This document shows, piece by piece, positions 62,558 to 64,000 of a stretch of 64,000 nt of DNA. The stretch is from Bacterioplanoides pacificum. GTDB lineage: Bacteria; Pseudomonadota; Gammaproteobacteria; Pseudomonadales; Oceanobacteraceae. The position numbers were made by a program, and so were the translations under genes. The stretch covers positions 1 to 64,000 of the forward strand of contig NZ_JBHRYB010000025.1 of NCBI RefSeq assembly GCF_042648445.1, in the 5' to 3' direction. A model generated the notes under the pieces. That model did no database searches. It was not told where the DNA came from and was given only the letters and a program-made list of their open reading frames with translations. The stretch's first letter is position 1; each line of letters starts with the position of its first letter.

Positions 62558-64000
62558 CAGGCTGGCTCATGCTGGCTTTGTAATAATCCCAGCAACACAT
62601 CCCCCGGCTGAACTGCGTGGCCTTCCTGACAACATAACGAACCCACCACACCATCCCGGGGTGCCAGCAACGGAAATTCCATTTTCATTGCTTCTACAAT
62701 CACCAGAGTATCGCCCTGCTGCACGACCTGGCCCTCTTCCACCAATACCTTCCAGATATTCCCGGCAATGTCGGAGTGTACTGCCGTTCCCCGGATTTCT
62801 TCAGCCTGAGTGGTTAACCCGGCCTCTTTAACTTCACCAAAAGCATCATCACTGGCCCAGTGTTCCACTTCTTTGGCAAATGCCTGTTGCTGCTGCTGAC
62901 GGAACTGTTCGATGCTGTCGTCATTATCCTGCAGGAACTGCTGATATTCCGCCAGACTGAAGTCTTCCTCGGTAATTTTTATTTCCAGCCGCCCTTCGCG
63001 GAAGGCCTCACGCTGCCGGGTTAATTCCTGCTCCGTCACTTCGTAATAACGCACCTGGTCAAAAAACTTCAGCAACCAGGGTTCATTATTGCTGAACTGT
63101 TTATTTTTCAGGAATTTATTCCAGATCGGTAAGGTACGGCCAACCAGCTGATAACCACCCGGACTGTCCATACCATAAACGCACATATAAACCCCGCCGA
63201 TACCCACGGTACCTTCTGCGGTAAATGTACGTGCCGGATTATATTTAGAGGTTAATAAACGATGACGAGGATCGACCGGAACTGCACAAGGTGCACCGAG
63301 ATACACGTCACCCAGTCCCATCACCATATAACTGGCATCAAAAATAATCTTTTTGACCTCATCACGACTGTGCAAACCGTTAGTGCGCTGAATAAAATCG
63401 ACATTGTTTGGCAACCAGGGGGCTTTTTCCTGCACCGATTGCTGATATTTTTCCACCGCATCCAATGTGGCACTGTCTTCAAACGCCATCGGTAAATGAA
63501 TAACCCGGGTTTTTAATACCATGCTGTCGATATCCGGCAAGTTCGCTTCTGCCGCTAATAACACCTGCATCACCTGATCCTGACTGATCAGCCGGCTGTC
63601 GTAACGAACCTGCAACGAACGCACCCCCGGTGCCAGCTCTTCAATACCGCTGACATCACGTTGCTTCAGTTCTTCCATTAATGCGTGAATACGGAAACGG
63701 AAACGCAGATCCAGCACCACCGGACCGTATTCAATCAGAATATATTTATCCCCCGCTTGACGATAGGCTACCTCCGGCGTGTGTTCAGTCGCAGCCAGCT
63801 GCGCCAGAATGGTTGCCGATGCCGTTTTTTCCGGAATCAGAGACGGTGTTTCGGCCATAGCCTGAGGCAGACTGAGCGGTTGTGCCTGCCAGTCACCGAT
63901 GGCCTGATCGATGGCTTTTTCCTGCGCCAGTGCCTGATCAAAACTCAGCGCAACAAAGCGAATCGTATCGCCGGGTTTCGCCTGCCCGACCTTCCATAAT
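62557..64000 (-). CDS. uca: Urea carboxylase, C-terminal part (truncated by the window edge)
   Basis: The frame stays open to the window edge: about 47 codons upstream of the apparent ATG at 63858 read as the end of a carboxyltransferase half (LWKVGQAKPGDTIRFVALSF...), so that ATG is internal. From there follow an AHS1-type domain (KYILIEYGPVVLDLRFRFR; GLGDVYLGAPCAVPVDPRHRL; TVGIGGVYMCVYGMDSPGGYQLVGRT) and a biotin carrier domain with the biotinyl-lysine motif EAMKME. This is the domain order at the end of urea carboxylase, which makes allophanate from urea, ATP and bicarbonate. The close relative guanidine carboxylase cannot be excluded without the rest of the gene. Confidence 0.9.
   Translation of the reverse strand, partial: LWKVGQAKPGDTIRFVALSFDQALAQEKAIDQAIGDWQAQPLSLPQAMAETPSLIPEKTASATILAQLAATEHTPEVAYRQAGDKYILIEYGPVVLDLRFRFRIHALMEELKQRDVSGIEELAPGVRSLQVRYDSRLISQDQVMQVLLAAEANLPDIDSMVLKTRVIHLPMAFEDSATLDAVEKYQQSVQEKAPWLPNNVDFIQRTNGLHSRDEVKKIIFDASYMVMGLGDVYLGAPCAVPVDPRHRLLTSKYNPARTFTAEGTVGIGGVYMCVYGMDSPGGYQLVGRTLPIWNKFLKNKQFSNNEPWLLKFFDQVRYYEVTEQELTRQREAFREGRLEIKITEEDFSLAEYQQFLQDNDDSIEQFRQQQQQAFAKEVEHWASDDAFGEVKEAGLTTQAEEIRGTAVHSDIAGNIWKVLVEEGQVVQQGDTLVIVEAMKMEFPLLAPRDGVVGSLCCQEGHAVQPGDVLLGLLQSQHEPA

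Noticed and set aside
62557..63858. A complete 433-residue protein starting at the ATG at 63858
   Set aside because: The frame continues upstream to the window edge with urea carboxylase-like sequence, so the ATG is internal and the gene is cut by the window.
1..64000. CRISPR arrays, tRNA genes, prophage or insertion sequences
   Set aside because: I looked for direct-repeat arrays, cloverleaf signatures, transposase motifs and integrases and saw none.

Overview
The window is ordinary core chromosome of a marine-type gammaproteobacterium, most likely an Oceanospirillales member near Thalassolituus, Oceanobacter or Oleibacter. This is inferred from protein character and gene order and was not tested by search. 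The order argC - DUF6776 protein - bactofilin - erpA / anmK - M23 peptidase / tyrS - rRNA leader, and the pair hemB-ppk1, match what I recall of Pseudomonas chromosomes. I saw no integrase, transposase, prophage, CRISPR array or tRNA gene. The GC content looks moderate, and none of the genes looks strongly foreign.

Layout. 1-590: leader and four tandem promoters of an rRNA operon transcribed leftward out of the window. 591-7591: tyrS, an M23 peptidase, anmK, an exported DsrE-like protein, erpA, a bactofilin, a DUF6776 membrane protein and argC. 7753-16118: a ClC protein, hemJ, hemL, small envelope proteins and mrcB. 16239-20218: potFGHI-type polyamine ABC transporter. 20290-24709: glnE and ilvE. 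24947-35954: a chemoreceptor, a cupin protein and the alpha-2-macroglobulin/pbpC pair. 35951-45549: a thioesterase, hemB, ppk1, a lone TRAP binding lipoprotein, uvrD, hexR and a small acidic protein. 45693-52181: a small exported protein and two large surface proteins, one ending in a GlyGly-CTERM-like tail. 52464-64000: nitrogen block with torF-like porin, glnK and amt, then ubiK, urtEDCBA, a GntR regulator and the 3' end of a urea carboxylase gene.

How the genes work together. The right-hand block reads as a nitrogen-scavenging unit. The Urt transporter imports urea, urea carboxylase (with an allophanate hydrolase presumably outside the window) releases ammonium, Amt/GlnK handle ammonium uptake and sensing, and GlnE adenylylates glutamine synthetase. 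Good sigma-54-like promoters lie upstream of torF-glnK-amt and of urtA, which fits NtrC control. Heme synthesis has three genes here (hemJ, hemL, hemB). Envelope functions are prominent: PBP1b, PBP1c with its alpha-2-macroglobulin, a bactofilin, an M23 peptidase and AnmK.

The most unusual non-coding content is a dispersed family of small hairpins whose stems differ but whose loop word (TCCC, or GGA/TGGA on the other strand) stays fixed. They occur near 10.0-10.25 kb, 37.8-38.05 kb, 41.7 kb and 58.3-58.5 kb. Also notable are a REP-like inverted pair after ubiK, a pair of reciprocal terminators joined by a perfect 26-bp inverted repeat at 46.15-46.38 kb, and a textbook terminator hairpin inside the first codons of pbpC.
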